Shown: positions 18,314-28,345 of the stretch, piece after piece
How the letters are laid out: each line of letters starts with the position of its first letter
Numbering within the stretch: position 1 is the first letter of the stretch
Origin: WJMT01 sp041686095
GTDB taxonomy: Bacteria; Acidobacteriota; Aminicenantia; Aminicenantales; Aminicenantaceae
Assembly (NCBI GenBank): GCA_041686095.1
Contig: JAWLEN010000003.1
Coordinates: forward strand, 1-64,000
Direction of reading: 5' to 3'
Length of the DNA stretch: 64,000 nt
The notes under the pieces: model-generated
Seen by the model: only the letters and a program-made list of their open reading frames with translations
What the model was told of the DNA's origin: nothing
Database searches by the model: none
Program-made: the position numbers and the translations under genes

Positions 18314-19183
18314 ATGAAAAAAATCCTTAAGATAGCTTGTCTGTTTTTAATGATAGCTTCAATCAGTGTGGCGAGTTTTGCCAAAGAAGATACGTATGAA
18401 AGCAAGTGGATTCAAGAAAAGATCGTGATGGACGGATCTGATGAGGATTGGGCCAAAGAAAGAATTCAAACTTATGACAAATACGATATAGACTACGCAT
18501 TCAAAAACAACGAGAATTATTTACTGGCTCTTTTTGTATTCAAAGATCCTGAATACTTAACTTCAGTTAAAGAGTCTGGAATCATAGTTTGGTTGAATAC
18601 AGAAGGAAAGAAGAAAAAACGGTACGGCATCCGGTTTTGGAATATGAGGTTGACCGCTGACCAGTATATTGGATTATTAGAAAAACAGCAGGGCGAATTA
18701 TCAGAAGACCAAAAGAATGACATCCGGGTCAAAAAGTTCTATAATATTCCGGATATTAAAGTGACCAATAAAGATGCCAAATCTCAATTAAAAGAAAAAG
18801 TCAAAGTAAGACCCGCTGCGTTTGAAACTCAGGAATTCGATGACAGGATTGTTTATGAATTTGCCATTCCATTGGAAAGACCTTATGATATAGCTCCGGG
18901 AGTGGACGCTGAAGCAGGAGATACCATTAAAGTCGGTTTTGTATGGGGTGGCCTTACTGAAGAGATGAAAGCCCAGAGAGCCAAGCTGGCAGCGGCTATG
19001 AATGCCAGAGCCAGAGATCAGGGGGCGACCGGTGGTGCGACACAAGAAAGAAGAGTGAGCGATCGGATGAGCGGCAGTGATAAAAGTGCGAGCAGTTTTG
19101 CCCGTACTATGAGAAAAGCGACTCCTCCGGAATACAATTTTTGGGTGGATTTGAAGTTAGCTGAAAAGGAATCAACCAAGTAA
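18314..19183 (+). CDS. Secreted protein with CBM9-like (sugar-binding) fold
   Basis: A signal peptide (1-23, ending SFAKE) is followed by a sequence that starts as CBM9-like domains do: W-I-x-x-x-I-x-(M/V)-DG-x-x-x-DW (residues 32-46). Further CBM9-type strands are YALF-type 'YLLALFVFKDP' and the late 'VYEFAIPLERP'. The C-terminal 60 residues are low-complexity, rich in Ala, Arg, Gly and Ser. It likely binds a ligand in the periplasm or at the surface; no enzyme domain is attached. A good GAAGGAGG lies before the ATG. Its 3' end overlaps the convergent EamA gene by 12 bases. Confidence 0.72.
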   Translation: MKKILKIACLFLMIASISVASFAKEDTYESKWIQEKIVMDGSDEDWAKERIQTYDKYDIDYAFKNNENYLLALFVFKDPEYLTSVKESGIIVWLNTEGKKKKRYGIRFWNMRLTADQYIGLLEKQQGELSEDQKNDIRVKKFYNIPDIKVTNKDAKSQLKEKVKVRPAAFETQEFDDRIVYEFAIPLERPYDIAPGVDAEAGDTIKVGFVWGGLTEEMKAQRAKLAAAMNARARDQGATGGATQERRVSDRMSGSDKSASSFARTMRKATPPEYNFWVDLKLAEKESTK

Positions 19184-20074
19184 AACCAAAATTACGCCAC
19201 AAAAAGCAATTCCGAAGGCAAGGACTTTTTTTCGAGTGGCCGGTTCTTTGAGAAAGATAACTCCTAGAACAAAAATAAAAACTGAATTCATCTGATTGAG
19301 CACTGAAGCTTCAGAGACTTGAGCGTATTTCATACCCGCCATCCACACAATAAGCGCAGCGTACCCTCCCAAAAAAGAACCAGAAAGCATGGGCTTCCAG
19401 TTTTCAGAAGAAAAAATACTTTGGTAAATTTTACCACGTTGGGAGTGAATCTGGATCACAGGAAACAGAAGAGCCATCCCACCTACTGTTCTTACCAGAG
19501 TTGCCCATAAAACAGAAGAATGAATGAGAACAGGCTTCATTAACACAATGCTGACTGCCATAGCCAGCATAGCCAAAAGCCCTAATACAATTCCCGCCAC
19601 AAGGTCTTTTTGAGAAATATTAGTGATTCCATTTTTATGAGAGATTATGACTACAGCCAAGATGATGAGAGCCACGCCTATGAGCTGCCATAGGGTCATG
19701 CTTTCAAAAAGAAAAAAAGAGGCCAGGATAATGACAAAAGGACTGTAGCTGCAGGAGACAATGGCAGAGAGGCTGGCACCCAACCGGTTGAGACTTTCAA
19801 AGAGAAGAGTGTCTGAAAGGGCAATTCCGATAATCCCGCTTAAAAGCAGCAGGCCATAACTTTTTAGGGGCAATGATGGGAGCAGTGGCTGGTTCAAAAG
19901 CCAAATAGTGGGGACAAGAAGCACACCCGAAACCACGGATTTTACAAGGTTTAGACCTAATGGATGAACGGTTCGGCCGCTTATCCTGAATAGGATCACG
20001 GCCACAGCCCAGATCAGGGCTGAACCAAGGGCAAACAGCTTACCCAGAAAAACAAGATTGTGCGGCTGTCCCAT
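19172..20074 (-). CDS. EamA/DMT-family permease
   Basis: 300-residue inner-membrane protein with ten predicted hydrophobic helices, arranged as two tandem EamA repeats of five helices each. The repeats are recognisable from the glutamate-containing helices SAIVSCSYSPFVIILASFFL and EASVLNQMNSVFIFVLGVIF, each followed by an F/L-x-E segment. DMT permeases export amino acids, metabolites or drugs; substrate cannot be told from sequence. No Shine-Dalgarno is evident. Lies downstream of the efflux operon on the same strand but about 40 bases from the small acidic gene, so read-through is possible. Confidence 0.9.
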   Translation of the reverse strand: MGQPHNLVFLGKLFALGSALIWAVAVILFRISGRTVHPLGLNLVKSVVSGVLLVPTIWLLNQPLLPSLPLKSYGLLLLSGIIGIALSDTLLFESLNRLGASLSAIVSCSYSPFVIILASFFLFESMTLWQLIGVALIILAVVIISHKNGITNISQKDLVAGIVLGLLAMLAMAVSIVLMKPVLIHSSVLWATLVRTVGGMALLFPVIQIHSQRGKIYQSIFSSENWKPMLSGSFLGGYAALIVWMAGMKYAQVSEASVLNQMNSVFIFVLGVIFLKEPATRKKVLAFGIAFCGVILVLLG

Positions 20075-20112
20075 TCTTGAGAAGCAGATCTCTTAGATTG
20101 GTTTGATTTCGA

Positions 20113-20412
20113 TTATGAGCTCGAATCATCTGATGAATCTTCTTTTTCTTCTTCATTATTCTCGTTTGGCTTGACTGAAGGCGATTCCTCTTCTTGTCCA
20201 GATTCATCTTCTGTTTCGATTTTCACGCCTAGAAGCCTTGCCGCTCCTTCATACAGCTGCCTGAAGGATTCTTTGGATTCCTTCAATTTTTCTAGTCGTT
20301 CTCTTGCTTTTTGAATTTCTTTTTCCATTTCTTCGTCTATAGAATCTAATTGAGATTTGGCCTCTTCCATAGTTTGTCTGTAAAGATCTTCTTGTTTTTT
20401 GGTAAGCCCCAT
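20113..20412 (-). CDS. Small coiled-coil protein with acidic tail
   Basis: 99 aa, not recognised. Residues 5-55 form a charged amphipathic helix or coiled coil (KQEDLYRQTMEEAKSQLDSI region). The last 35 residues are almost all Glu, Asp, Ser and Asn. AGGAG lies six to eight bases before the ATG, supporting expression. It follows the RND adaptor gene by 110 bases on the same strand, so it may be the last gene of the efflux operon. No signal peptide, so cytoplasmic. Could be a stress or DNA/RNA-mimic protein; no evidence for either. Confidence 0.6.
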   Translation of the reverse strand: MGLTKKQEDLYRQTMEEAKSQLDSIDEEMEKEIQKARERLEKLKESKESFRQLYEGAARLLGVKIETEDESGQEEESPSVKPNENNEEEKEDSSDDSSS

Positions 20413-20522
20413 AATTTTCTCCTATATACATGCCTTATTCATAGACAGATATACTATTTTAGTTATATTTTAGCTTAAATAGCAATCACCTTTAAAGGTG
20501 AAATTTTTATTTATCAGGTGAT

Positions 20523-21773
20523 TTATTCCACCACTCTTACTTTTGCATCATGGGCTAAAGTGAAGTGGCCCTCTATAATCACCTCTTCTCCTTCTGTAAT
20601 TCCGTCCAGCACTTCAGCGTACTCTTCATTTTCAAGGCCAAGCTCCAGATACCGCCACTTAGCCAAATCTCCTTCCACCACAAAGGCTAATTTCCGACCT
20701 CCTCTGACTAGTATGGCATCTTGAGGAATCAATAGCCTGTCCTGATAAACATCAGTGATAATCTCCACCTCTGCATGCATACCTGGTTTGATGATTTCTC
20801 CTGGATTTTTCATGGTGACAATGACCTTGCAGGTTCTGTCCTCTGGATCAATAATAGGGCTTATGGACTTGACTGTTCCTTTGAATTCTTTTTCTGGATA
20901 AGCACTGAAATTCAGAGTAACTTCTCGACCTGTTTTCATCTTTCCGACTTCGCTTTCCAGGACTTTGGCGTGCACTTGGATTTGATCTATATTGACCAGT
21001 GTGAAGAGCTCCTGAGAGCTGGAGACATGCTCTTGGGGAGTCACCTGGATATCGCAGACTATTCCTGAAAAAGGAGCCTGTATTTGGGTTTTCTCCAATT
21101 CCATCTTGGCTTTTTTCACATTGATGTCCGCTTGAGTGACACCTTTGGCCGCTTCTCTGATCTCGTCTTTCAATTCTCCGGATTCTATCAAAACCATTTC
21201 ATATTCTTTGCTGATTTTTTCATATTCTTCTATGGAGATGAGCCCTTTGGTATAAAGTTCAGTGGCTTTATCGAATTCTTTCTTGAACTTTTCGAGTTCT
21301 TCAGAACTTGAAGTTGAGATTTGTTCTTGGCTTTGAGAAAACTTTTGTTCCATGAGGAGTTCGGAGAGTTTTTGGAGATAAGAGGCTCTGGCCTCTTCTA
21401 GATTCAATTGATACTGTCGGTTATCCAGTTCTATCAGCAAATCTCCTTTTTTGACGTGCTGTCCTTCTTCAACATGAAGATGATCGATCCAACCCGGGAC
21501 TTCTGATTTTACAATGATTTTCTTTCTGGTAAAGGCTTCACCTGGAGATTTGAGCTTTATATTCAGGTCCCCTTTTATTGCCGTCACGGTTTTTACTGAA
21601 ACCGGAGCTTCAGGAGCTGCCTCGGTCCCTTCCTGAATCGTGGTTTCTTCTGATCCTTCTGAAGCAGCAGCTTCAGGACCTTTTTTGAGAAAAAGAAAAT
21701 AAACGCCGGCTAAAACAATGATCAGGATCAGGAAAATCATCAGATATTTTTTGGGTATCAATATTTTATGCAT
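20523..21773 (-). CDS. RND efflux periplasmic adaptor (MFP/HlyD family)
   Basis: Membrane fusion protein linking the RND pumps to an outer-membrane channel. An N-terminal membrane anchor (10-30) precedes a lipoyl half-motif (GWIDHLHVEEGQHVKKGD), an alpha-helical hairpin (about 120-235), the second lipoyl half (IQAPFSGIVCDI), a beta-barrel domain and a membrane-proximal domain. AAGGAG lies about seven bases before the ATG. It follows the second RND gene by 25 bases. No TolC-like gene is present, so the outer-membrane partner must be encoded elsewhere. Confidence 0.93.
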   Translation of the reverse strand: MHKILIPKKYLMIFLILIIVLAGVYFLFLKKGPEAAASEGSEETTIQEGTEAAPEAPVSVKTVTAIKGDLNIKLKSPGEAFTRKKIIVKSEVPGWIDHLHVEEGQHVKKGDLLIELDNRQYQLNLEEARASYLQKLSELLMEQKFSQSQEQISTSSSEELEKFKKEFDKATELYTKGLISIEEYEKISKEYEMVLIESGELKDEIREAAKGVTQADINVKKAKMELEKTQIQAPFSGIVCDIQVTPQEHVSSSQELFTLVNIDQIQVHAKVLESEVGKMKTGREVTLNFSAYPEKEFKGTVKSISPIIDPEDRTCKVIVTMKNPGEIIKPGMHAEVEIITDVYQDRLLIPQDAILVRGGRKLAFVVEGDLAKWRYLELGLENEEYAEVLDGITEGEEVIIEGHFTLAHDAKVRVVE

Positions 21774-21798
21774 GATAAACTCCTTATCAGGCTTTGAT

Positions 21799-24700
21799 TC
21801 AAAACCGCCTCCGGGATTCTTTGATTTCTATGGATTTATTTTTAAGCCATGTTTTTATATGATCTCCATGATAATAAAAGACCGGGATAGCGATGAGAAT
21901 AAAAAGGGTGGAGCTGATAAGCCCTCCCACGGCAGAAAGAGCCAGGGTGGACCAGATTTTTCTCTGCCCTACTTCCACTTGGACCAGGACCATAGGAAGC
22001 ATCCCAAACACAGTGGTGCTGGTGGTGAGAAAAATAGGTCTTATTCTTTCTTTGGTCCCTTGCAGAACCGCATCCAAGAGGGGAAGCCCTTTTCTTCTTT
22101 TGAGATTGATATGGTCTACCAGAAGGATGGAGTTGTTCACAACAATACCTCCCAGAAGGATTACCCCCACATATGCCGCAGAATCAAACGCAAAGTCAGC
22201 CACCACAAATGCCACAAACACGCCGATGAGCGCCAGAGGAACAGCCAGGAGGATAAAAAAGGGCTGGATAAGGGATTCATAAAGGGAAGCCAGGATCATG
22301 AATATGATGACCAGGGAGAAAAGGATGGCAAAGGTGATCTGTCCTTTTTCTTCCTCGGTCATCCATCGGGTTCCTTCCAAAGTGGCGGAGAATCCTGGAG
22401 GAAGGGACAGGTTTTCAAAAACACTTTTTCTGTAGTTTTCAGCCGCTTTATAGGGGCCCCTGAATTCCCAGGCCAGGGTTTGCTGGAACTGCTGGTCTTC
22501 TCTGTCAATAGACCCGGCTATAGGCCTTTCTTCAATCTCTGTGATTTCTCCCAATCGGAGGTACTCCCCCTCCTGGGTCCGGAACAGCATGTCTTGAAGG
22601 TCTTTAAGCTCAACAGAATGAGATCGAGGGAATTTAATGGAAATGTCCATTTCTTTACCGCTTATTTTTGCTTTGGGAACATTGCCAACTCTTCCCTGGA
22701 TCAAAGATTGTATGTGATAGAAGAGATATTGGGGATCCACATTGTATTTTTTTATCTTTTCCTTGGAAATCTTAAGGATATATTCAAAGGATTCCAAGCG
22801 CCATCCCCATCTTGAGGAGCTGATTTGAGTTTCCTTTATCCTGGGATTCCTTTTCAGCATTTCCTCCAGGTTATGAGTGATAGTATTTAATTTTTTCAAA
22901 TTGTATCCAAAAAATTTGATGCTTGAACCTAGAAAATTATAACTTCCGATACTGGTTGAATAGGATTGAGGATCAAATCCGTAAATTCCAATGCCCACTC
23001 CTGCGTAATTGGTGGCGTGCTGGATCAATTCTTCCTTGAGCACATAAGGCTGGTAAGAAGTTTCGATTTCAAGCGGAAAAGTGATCCTGATGTAAGCCCT
23101 CTCCACAGTCACTTGGGTATCTGCTTTTTTTTCATAATTTTTTGCCAGTATTTTTTGTTCAAAGCTTTTCACCACCTCATCAGTCTGTTCGATCTCTGTC
23201 CCTGAAGGCATGGTTACACTCACTATGAGGGATTGTTTGGAATACCAGCTCATCCATTCGCCGATAGTGACTTCAGACCGGAACCATTTGTAGGTCCCGT
23301 AAAAAATGACTGAGAGAAACAGAATGACTTCCAGAGGATGTCGGATCAAAAAACGAAATATTTTTTCCCAGCTTCTTTTGCCTCGATGCTTTTTTTGTTT
23401 TTTCCCTCTTTTGAGCAGTTTGGGGCTGAGCGCCGGGATCAGGGAAAAAGAGACCAAAAGAGAGGTGGCCAGTGCTGAAGTCATCACAACAGCCAGGGGA
23501 AGATAGTAGATTTTAAGTCGTCCCTGAAAATAAGCAAAAGCAAAAAACACACTCATGGTGGTCAGAGTGGCGGCCAGAACCGGAAGAAAAACTTCTTTGG
23601 AACCGGATATGGCTGCTTTTTTGGTGGGAAGACCCTGTTCTCTTTTTCTTAAGATGTTTTCGAAAACCACAATGGAGTTGTCCACAAAAAGGCCGATTCC
23701 CAGTGCCAGTCCTCCCAGGGTCAGCATATTGAGCGAAATATCGAACAGATAGATCAAATTAAAAGTGATCAAAATGGAAAACACCACAGATGAGATAACC
23801 AGAAGAGAGGGCTTGAAGTTTTGGAGCACCAGAAAAACCAGAATAAAAATAACGGTTATGATGATGCCCACCACAATGTAAAGGTCTCTCAGGTTGTCCT
23901 GGATCTCCTCACTTTCATCATTGACTGTTCGAAACACCAGGTCAGAAGGAAGATCTTTTTTCAGCTCATCTATTCTATTTTTGACTTTTTTCACCAGCTT
24001 TAAGGTGCTGGTTCCTTTTTCTTTATGGATGGTCAAGGTTATGGTAGGCTGTCCGTTGATCCGGTTTATGGTGCGGATTTCCCCGTAGGTGGGATTGATT
24101 TCAGCAATGTCTTTCAGCCGGATGACATTTTCACCGGAGCGGGTGATGATAGTTTCTCCCAAATCATGGATATCTGTGATGGAATCAGATACTTTGAACA
24201 GAAATTCCTGGGGCCCTTTTTCGATTTTTCCAGCCGGATAAGTCTTGATCCTTTGATCTATCCTGTAGCTCACTAGAAAAGGGGGGATGTTGAGAGCTTC
24301 CATTTTGTCTTTAATAAGGATAATCCCTATTTCCGGTTCAGCCCCTCCAGTGACTGAAACGCTGGAGATTCCCTTGATCGAGCCGATTTTCATCTCTATT
24401 TTTTCTTTCACCATCTTTCGAAGCTGATGAAGAGAATAATCTCCGGATATGGTGTATTTGAGAAAGGGCTCAACCTGAAATTCTTCAGGGACATAAGGTT
24501 CGATACTGGGTCTGACTCTTTCCGGCAGCTCCTCTTCAATCCCTGATATTTTTTCAGTTAAGGCCAGATGAGCGAATTCCATATTGATTTTGGGGTCAAA
24601 TTCCAGAGTGACCAGAGACTGTCCGATTGAAGAAGAGGAAGTGATTTTTCGGACTCCTTTGACCGTGGAGGCTTTTTCCTCGATTAAGGAGGAGATTTGG

Positions 24701-24873
24701 GTCTGGATGATCTCAGGGGGAACACCCGGCCACGAAGTGATGATGTTGAGTTCAGGATATTCTTCCTTAGGCGCCAGTTCAATAGGGATATTGAAATAGG
24801 AATTTACTCCCAGGACCAGAAGAGCCAGAAAAAGCATAGCTGTGGCAATAGGCCGTTCAATAAATACCTTCAT
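21799..24873 (-). CDS. RND family efflux transporter permease (second)
   Basis: 1024-residue inner-membrane proton-driven pump. Twelve membrane helices and two large periplasmic loops follow the AcrB/CusA plan. Helix 4 has GLFVDNSIVVFENI: the first of the two proton-relay aspartates is kept and the second is Asn, as in many non-AcrB clades. Its ATG overlaps the stop of the upstream RND gene (ATGA), so the two permeases are made together, perhaps as a heteromeric pump like MdtBC. Drug, lipid or metal specificity cannot be read from sequence; the CusA-type methionine relay is not obvious. Confidence 0.93.
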   Translation of the reverse strand: MKVFIERPIATAMLFLALLVLGVNSYFNIPIELAPKEEYPELNIITSWPGVPPEIIQTQISSLIEEKASTVKGVRKITSSSSIGQSLVTLEFDPKINMEFAHLALTEKISGIEEELPERVRPSIEPYVPEEFQVEPFLKYTISGDYSLHQLRKMVKEKIEMKIGSIKGISSVSVTGGAEPEIGIILIKDKMEALNIPPFLVSYRIDQRIKTYPAGKIEKGPQEFLFKVSDSITDIHDLGETIITRSGENVIRLKDIAEINPTYGEIRTINRINGQPTITLTIHKEKGTSTLKLVKKVKNRIDELKKDLPSDLVFRTVNDESEEIQDNLRDLYIVVGIIITVIFILVFLVLQNFKPSLLVISSVVFSILITFNLIYLFDISLNMLTLGGLALGIGLFVDNSIVVFENILRKREQGLPTKKAAISGSKEVFLPVLAATLTTMSVFFAFAYFQGRLKIYYLPLAVVMTSALATSLLVSFSLIPALSPKLLKRGKKQKKHRGKRSWEKIFRFLIRHPLEVILFLSVIFYGTYKWFRSEVTIGEWMSWYSKQSLIVSVTMPSGTEIEQTDEVVKSFEQKILAKNYEKKADTQVTVERAYIRITFPLEIETSYQPYVLKEELIQHATNYAGVGIGIYGFDPQSYSTSIGSYNFLGSSIKFFGYNLKKLNTITHNLEEMLKRNPRIKETQISSSRWGWRLESFEYILKISKEKIKKYNVDPQYLFYHIQSLIQGRVGNVPKAKISGKEMDISIKFPRSHSVELKDLQDMLFRTQEGEYLRLGEITEIEERPIAGSIDREDQQFQQTLAWEFRGPYKAAENYRKSVFENLSLPPGFSATLEGTRWMTEEEKGQITFAILFSLVIIFMILASLYESLIQPFFILLAVPLALIGVFVAFVVADFAFDSAAYVGVILLGGIVVNNSILLVDHINLKRRKGLPLLDAVLQGTKERIRPIFLTTSTTVFGMLPMVLVQVEVGQRKIWSTLALSAVGGLISSTLFILIAIPVFYYHGDHIKTWLKNKSIEIKESRRRF

Positions 24874-27800
24874 TTTTTTGACCCTGATCTTGCTTTTTCT
24901 GCTATTTCATAAGCGAGAGGAATCAGGATTAAAGTCAGGAAAGTGGACAAAATCAGTCCTCCTATCACGGAAATCGCCAGGGGCTGCTGGAGCTCAGATC
25001 CTCTTCCCAATCCCAAAGACATAGGGAAAAGGCCCACTGCTGTGGTGACCGTAGTCATCAGAATGGGCCGCAGTCTCACCCGGCTGGCTTCCATAATGGC
25101 TTCTCGAGTTCCCATTCCTTTTTTTCTCAATTGATTGGTGTAGTCTATTTTGACTATAGCGTCATTGACCACAATCCCAGCCAGTACCACCATACCGATG
25201 ATGGATATCACGTTCAAAGTTTGGCCGGTTATAAAAAGCGCCCAGATGGCCCCGGTCAATCCCATGGGCAGAGTAAAAAGGATGAGAAAAGGATGAAGCA
25301 GAGATTCAAACTGGGCAGCCATGATCATATAGACCAGAAACACGGCTAAAAGAAAGGCAAAGCCAAGACTTCGAAAAGACTTCTGCATTTCTTCCTGTTC
25401 TCCGCTGAGGAGAATCCTGTAATTTTGAGGAATCTCAAGCTCATCTAATTTTTCTCTAATCAAAGGAACAGCCTGGCTTATTTTTATATCGCGTGCATTG
25501 GCGGCCACCAGGATTTCCCTCTCCTGATTCTCTCTTCTGATTTCTTTGGGACCTCTGGCAAGCTGATAGGTGACCAGCTCTCTGAGAGGGATAGTCCCTC
25601 CTGAATAAGGCATTTGCTCATCCAGGAGCAAATCGATATTTTCTCTGGTTCGGTCTCGAAAGCGGACCCGGATATCATACTTTTTTTCCAGTTCTTTAAA
25701 CTGAGTCTCCACCAGACCGCGCACCGCATAAACCAGAAAATTTCCAATATCCCTTGGAGCAATATTGTACTTATCTAAAGCCTGTTTTTTGATCTGCACC
25801 AAAAATTCTGGCTTTCCTTCACCGATATTGGTGGTCACATCAGTAATTTCTTTGATTTCCCCAAGTTTTGCCACCACCTGTTCGGCTAAGTTTTTGAGGA
25901 CATTCAGATCTTCCCCTTTGATTTTCAACCCTACCTCTGCAGTGGTGAAAGCGAGAAACTGTCCGATAGTGGACTGTTCCTTGACTATAGAAAACTGAAG
26001 GTCAGGATAATTGCTGAGGAATGACCTCAAATTCTCTATGGCCCTCTCCATTTTATGCGGAGATTGAGCCTGAATGCGGATTTGAACGGAGTTTAAAGAA
26101 ACTTCCGGATTTAGACTCTCCATCCCGCTGACAATCCCGATTTGAGAGAAAATGTTTTCCACATCTTTGTGCTGATTCAGCCACTGTTCCACAGAACAGG
26201 TGAGTTCTGAAGTCTGTTCCAATGAGTAATCAATAGGAGTGGTTAAATGAAGGTCAAATGATGACGTCTCGGGCTTGGGCATCAGTTCACTGGGTATCTG
26301 AGTCGCCAGAACAAGGGTGAGCAGAAGAAAAACAAGAGATCCTGAAATGACATGCCCTTTATGATCCAAGGCATAGATAAGAAATCGGTGATAAAAAGAG
26401 GAAAATCGATCATAAATATTATTATAGATTCCAAACACAAACCGGGCTGCGGGTTTAAAGGGAAGAGACAGGTAGTGGAAAATCAGGACAAACAGCTGGA
26501 TTAGAAAGCTGAAGATAAAATTTAAAGCCATGAATATGACTTTGACCAAGAGATAGAGCCCTTTTTGAAGTCCTTTGAAAGGAAGAAACAGTATTTTTTT
26601 GAAAGTTTTCTTTTGTTTTGGTTTGGGCGGCTCTATTTTTTTGTGTTCGGTTTTTTGGGGCTCTTTAACTTCTATATCAAATTTTCTTGACGCTAGCATG
26701 GGGAGAAGAGTCAGGGAGACAATAAGGGAAGAGAGAAGAGCAAACGTCACGGTTAAGGCCTGGTCTTTAAAAAGCTGTCCTGCCACTCCGTGCACATAAA
26801 TCACAGGCAGAAAAACTGAGATGGTGGTGAAGGTGGATGCGGTGACTGCCATTCCCACTTCCTTGGTTCCAATATAAGCGGCCTCACTCAGGCTTTTTCC
26901 CAGGTTTTTATGCCTGAAGATACTTTCTGAGACCACGATGGAGTTGTCCACAAGCATTCCCACTCCCAGGGCCAATCCTCCCAAAGACATGATGTTCAAG
27001 GTGATATCCATGAAAAAGAGAAGATTAAAGGTCGCGATAATGGCAATGGGGATCACAGAGGCAATGATCAAAGGAGTCTTGGCATCTTGAAGAAACACAA
27101 CCAGCACAAGAAAAGCCAAAACAGCACCGTAGATGATGGCATTGAGAACAGAGGATATGGCGTTTTCAATGTATTGGGCCTGCTCCGTGACCACCATGAT
27201 ATCGATCTGTTCGTTTCTCCGCTTTATTTCCTCAATCACTTCCCGGGCAGATTGGGTAACGGCTACGGTATTGGCTCCAGCTTCTTTTCTGACCAAGATG
27301 CCAATGCTTTCACTCCCGTTGAGCCGGGTGATTCCTTCCCGTTCTTTAATGGAGTCTTTGATTTGAGCGATATCTTTGACCCGAACCACTCCTTTTTCTT
27401 TAGTGGTCTTAAGGCTGACTTCTCCGATTTCATCAATCTCCTCAAATTCACCGATGATTCTTAAAGCGTATTTGAATCGTCCTTTTCTTATGGTGCCTCC
27501 CTGGAGATTGGTGTTGAACTGACTGATTCGGTTAGAAACAGTTTGAATATCAAGTCCATAAAGAGACATGAGATCAGGATCGATATCGATATGAATCTCT
27601 CTTTCCACTCCTCCGGCTATTTCTGCGGAACCGATTCCTTCGATTTGCTCCAGTCTGGGTTTGATGAGTTCTTCAGAAAACTCCTTGAGCTCCAAGAGAG
27701 ATCGGTCGCCAGAGACAGACAGAACCATGATGGGTTTGCTTTGGGGGTCCAGAGGAATGATGGTGGGATCTTCCACTTCCTCAGGAAGCTGTACACTGTC

Positions 27801-28136
27801 CAGCTTTTCCCTGGTGTGGAGCATGGCAAAATCCATATCAGTCCCCCAGGAGAATTCAAGGGTCATGTAGACTCCGCCTTCTTCAGAAACCGTTTCCACT
27901 CTTCTCAGTCCAGGAATCCGCATCACAGCTGATTCAAGTCTTTGGGTGAGAAGAGTTTCCACTTCTTCAGGCGCCACTCCCGGATACCGGGCAGAAACGG
28001 ACAGTTTGGGATAGCTTATATCCGGGAGAAGGTCTACGCTGAGCTCTCCTAAGGATACAAATCCCAGAAGGACAACAGCTAGAAAAAACATAAAAGTGCT
28101 GACAGGCCGGTTAATGGTTAGTTTGGCGATTTTCAT
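24870..28136 (-). CDS. RND family efflux transporter permease (first, with extra insert)
   Basis: 1088-residue RND pump, first gene of the operon. N-terminal helix, porter loop 1, helix 4 motif GMLVDNSIVVSESI (Asp-Asn proton relay), and a second half with the usual repeat. Between helices 6 and 7 (about residues 480-590) there is an insertion of roughly 100 residues: a Lys/Pro/Glu-rich stretch (PPKPKQKK) followed by extra hydrophobic segments (LFLPFKGLQK, FIFSFLIQLFVLIF). AcrB has only a short amphipathic helix there. It overlaps the next RND gene by four bases. Likely pairs with that gene in one pump. Confidence 0.93.
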   Translation of the reverse strand: MKIAKLTINRPVSTFMFFLAVVLLGFVSLGELSVDLLPDISYPKLSVSARYPGVAPEEVETLLTQRLESAVMRIPGLRRVETVSEEGGVYMTLEFSWGTDMDFAMLHTREKLDSVQLPEEVEDPTIIPLDPQSKPIMVLSVSGDRSLLELKEFSEELIKPRLEQIEGIGSAEIAGGVEREIHIDIDPDLMSLYGLDIQTVSNRISQFNTNLQGGTIRKGRFKYALRIIGEFEEIDEIGEVSLKTTKEKGVVRVKDIAQIKDSIKEREGITRLNGSESIGILVRKEAGANTVAVTQSAREVIEEIKRRNEQIDIMVVTEQAQYIENAISSVLNAIIYGAVLAFLVLVVFLQDAKTPLIIASVIPIAIIATFNLLFFMDITLNIMSLGGLALGVGMLVDNSIVVSESIFRHKNLGKSLSEAAYIGTKEVGMAVTASTFTTISVFLPVIYVHGVAGQLFKDQALTVTFALLSSLIVSLTLLPMLASRKFDIEVKEPQKTEHKKIEPPKPKQKKTFKKILFLPFKGLQKGLYLLVKVIFMALNFIFSFLIQLFVLIFHYLSLPFKPAARFVFGIYNNIYDRFSSFYHRFLIYALDHKGHVISGSLVFLLLTLVLATQIPSELMPKPETSSFDLHLTTPIDYSLEQTSELTCSVEQWLNQHKDVENIFSQIGIVSGMESLNPEVSLNSVQIRIQAQSPHKMERAIENLRSFLSNYPDLQFSIVKEQSTIGQFLAFTTAEVGLKIKGEDLNVLKNLAEQVVAKLGEIKEITDVTTNIGEGKPEFLVQIKKQALDKYNIAPRDIGNFLVYAVRGLVETQFKELEKKYDIRVRFRDRTRENIDLLLDEQMPYSGGTIPLRELVTYQLARGPKEIRRENQEREILVAANARDIKISQAVPLIREKLDELEIPQNYRILLSGEQEEMQKSFRSLGFAFLLAVFLVYMIMAAQFESLLHPFLILFTLPMGLTGAIWALFITGQTLNVISIIGMVVLAGIVVNDAIVKIDYTNQLRKKGMGTREAIMEASRVRLRPILMTTVTTAVGLFPMSLGLGRGSELQQPLAISVIGGLILSTFLTLILIPLAYEIAEKARSGSKK

Positions 28137-28345
28137 CTTTTCGGTATGAGCTTTTTATTATATTAACGTCTCCCCTTTTTAAATCGTTACAATAATAACA
28201 GAATAAAATTTTTTTTCAATAAAATGAAAACATAACCTTTTTTCATGAATAAACCACGTTAAACAACCTATTGGACATGATTCTTGGTGCGGTTTTAATT
28301 TAGTCGCCATTTTCTGTTACGTATAAAGACGGTTAAAGTTTTTGT

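Noticed and set aside
21718..22815. 365-codon open frame antisense to the second RND gene
   Set aside because: It mirrors the codon bias of the RND gene and begins in the adaptor gene; no family features.
28137..28345. Regulatory element upstream of the first RND gene
   Set aside because: The stretch is AT-rich with no clear promoter, operator palindrome or small gene that I can support.
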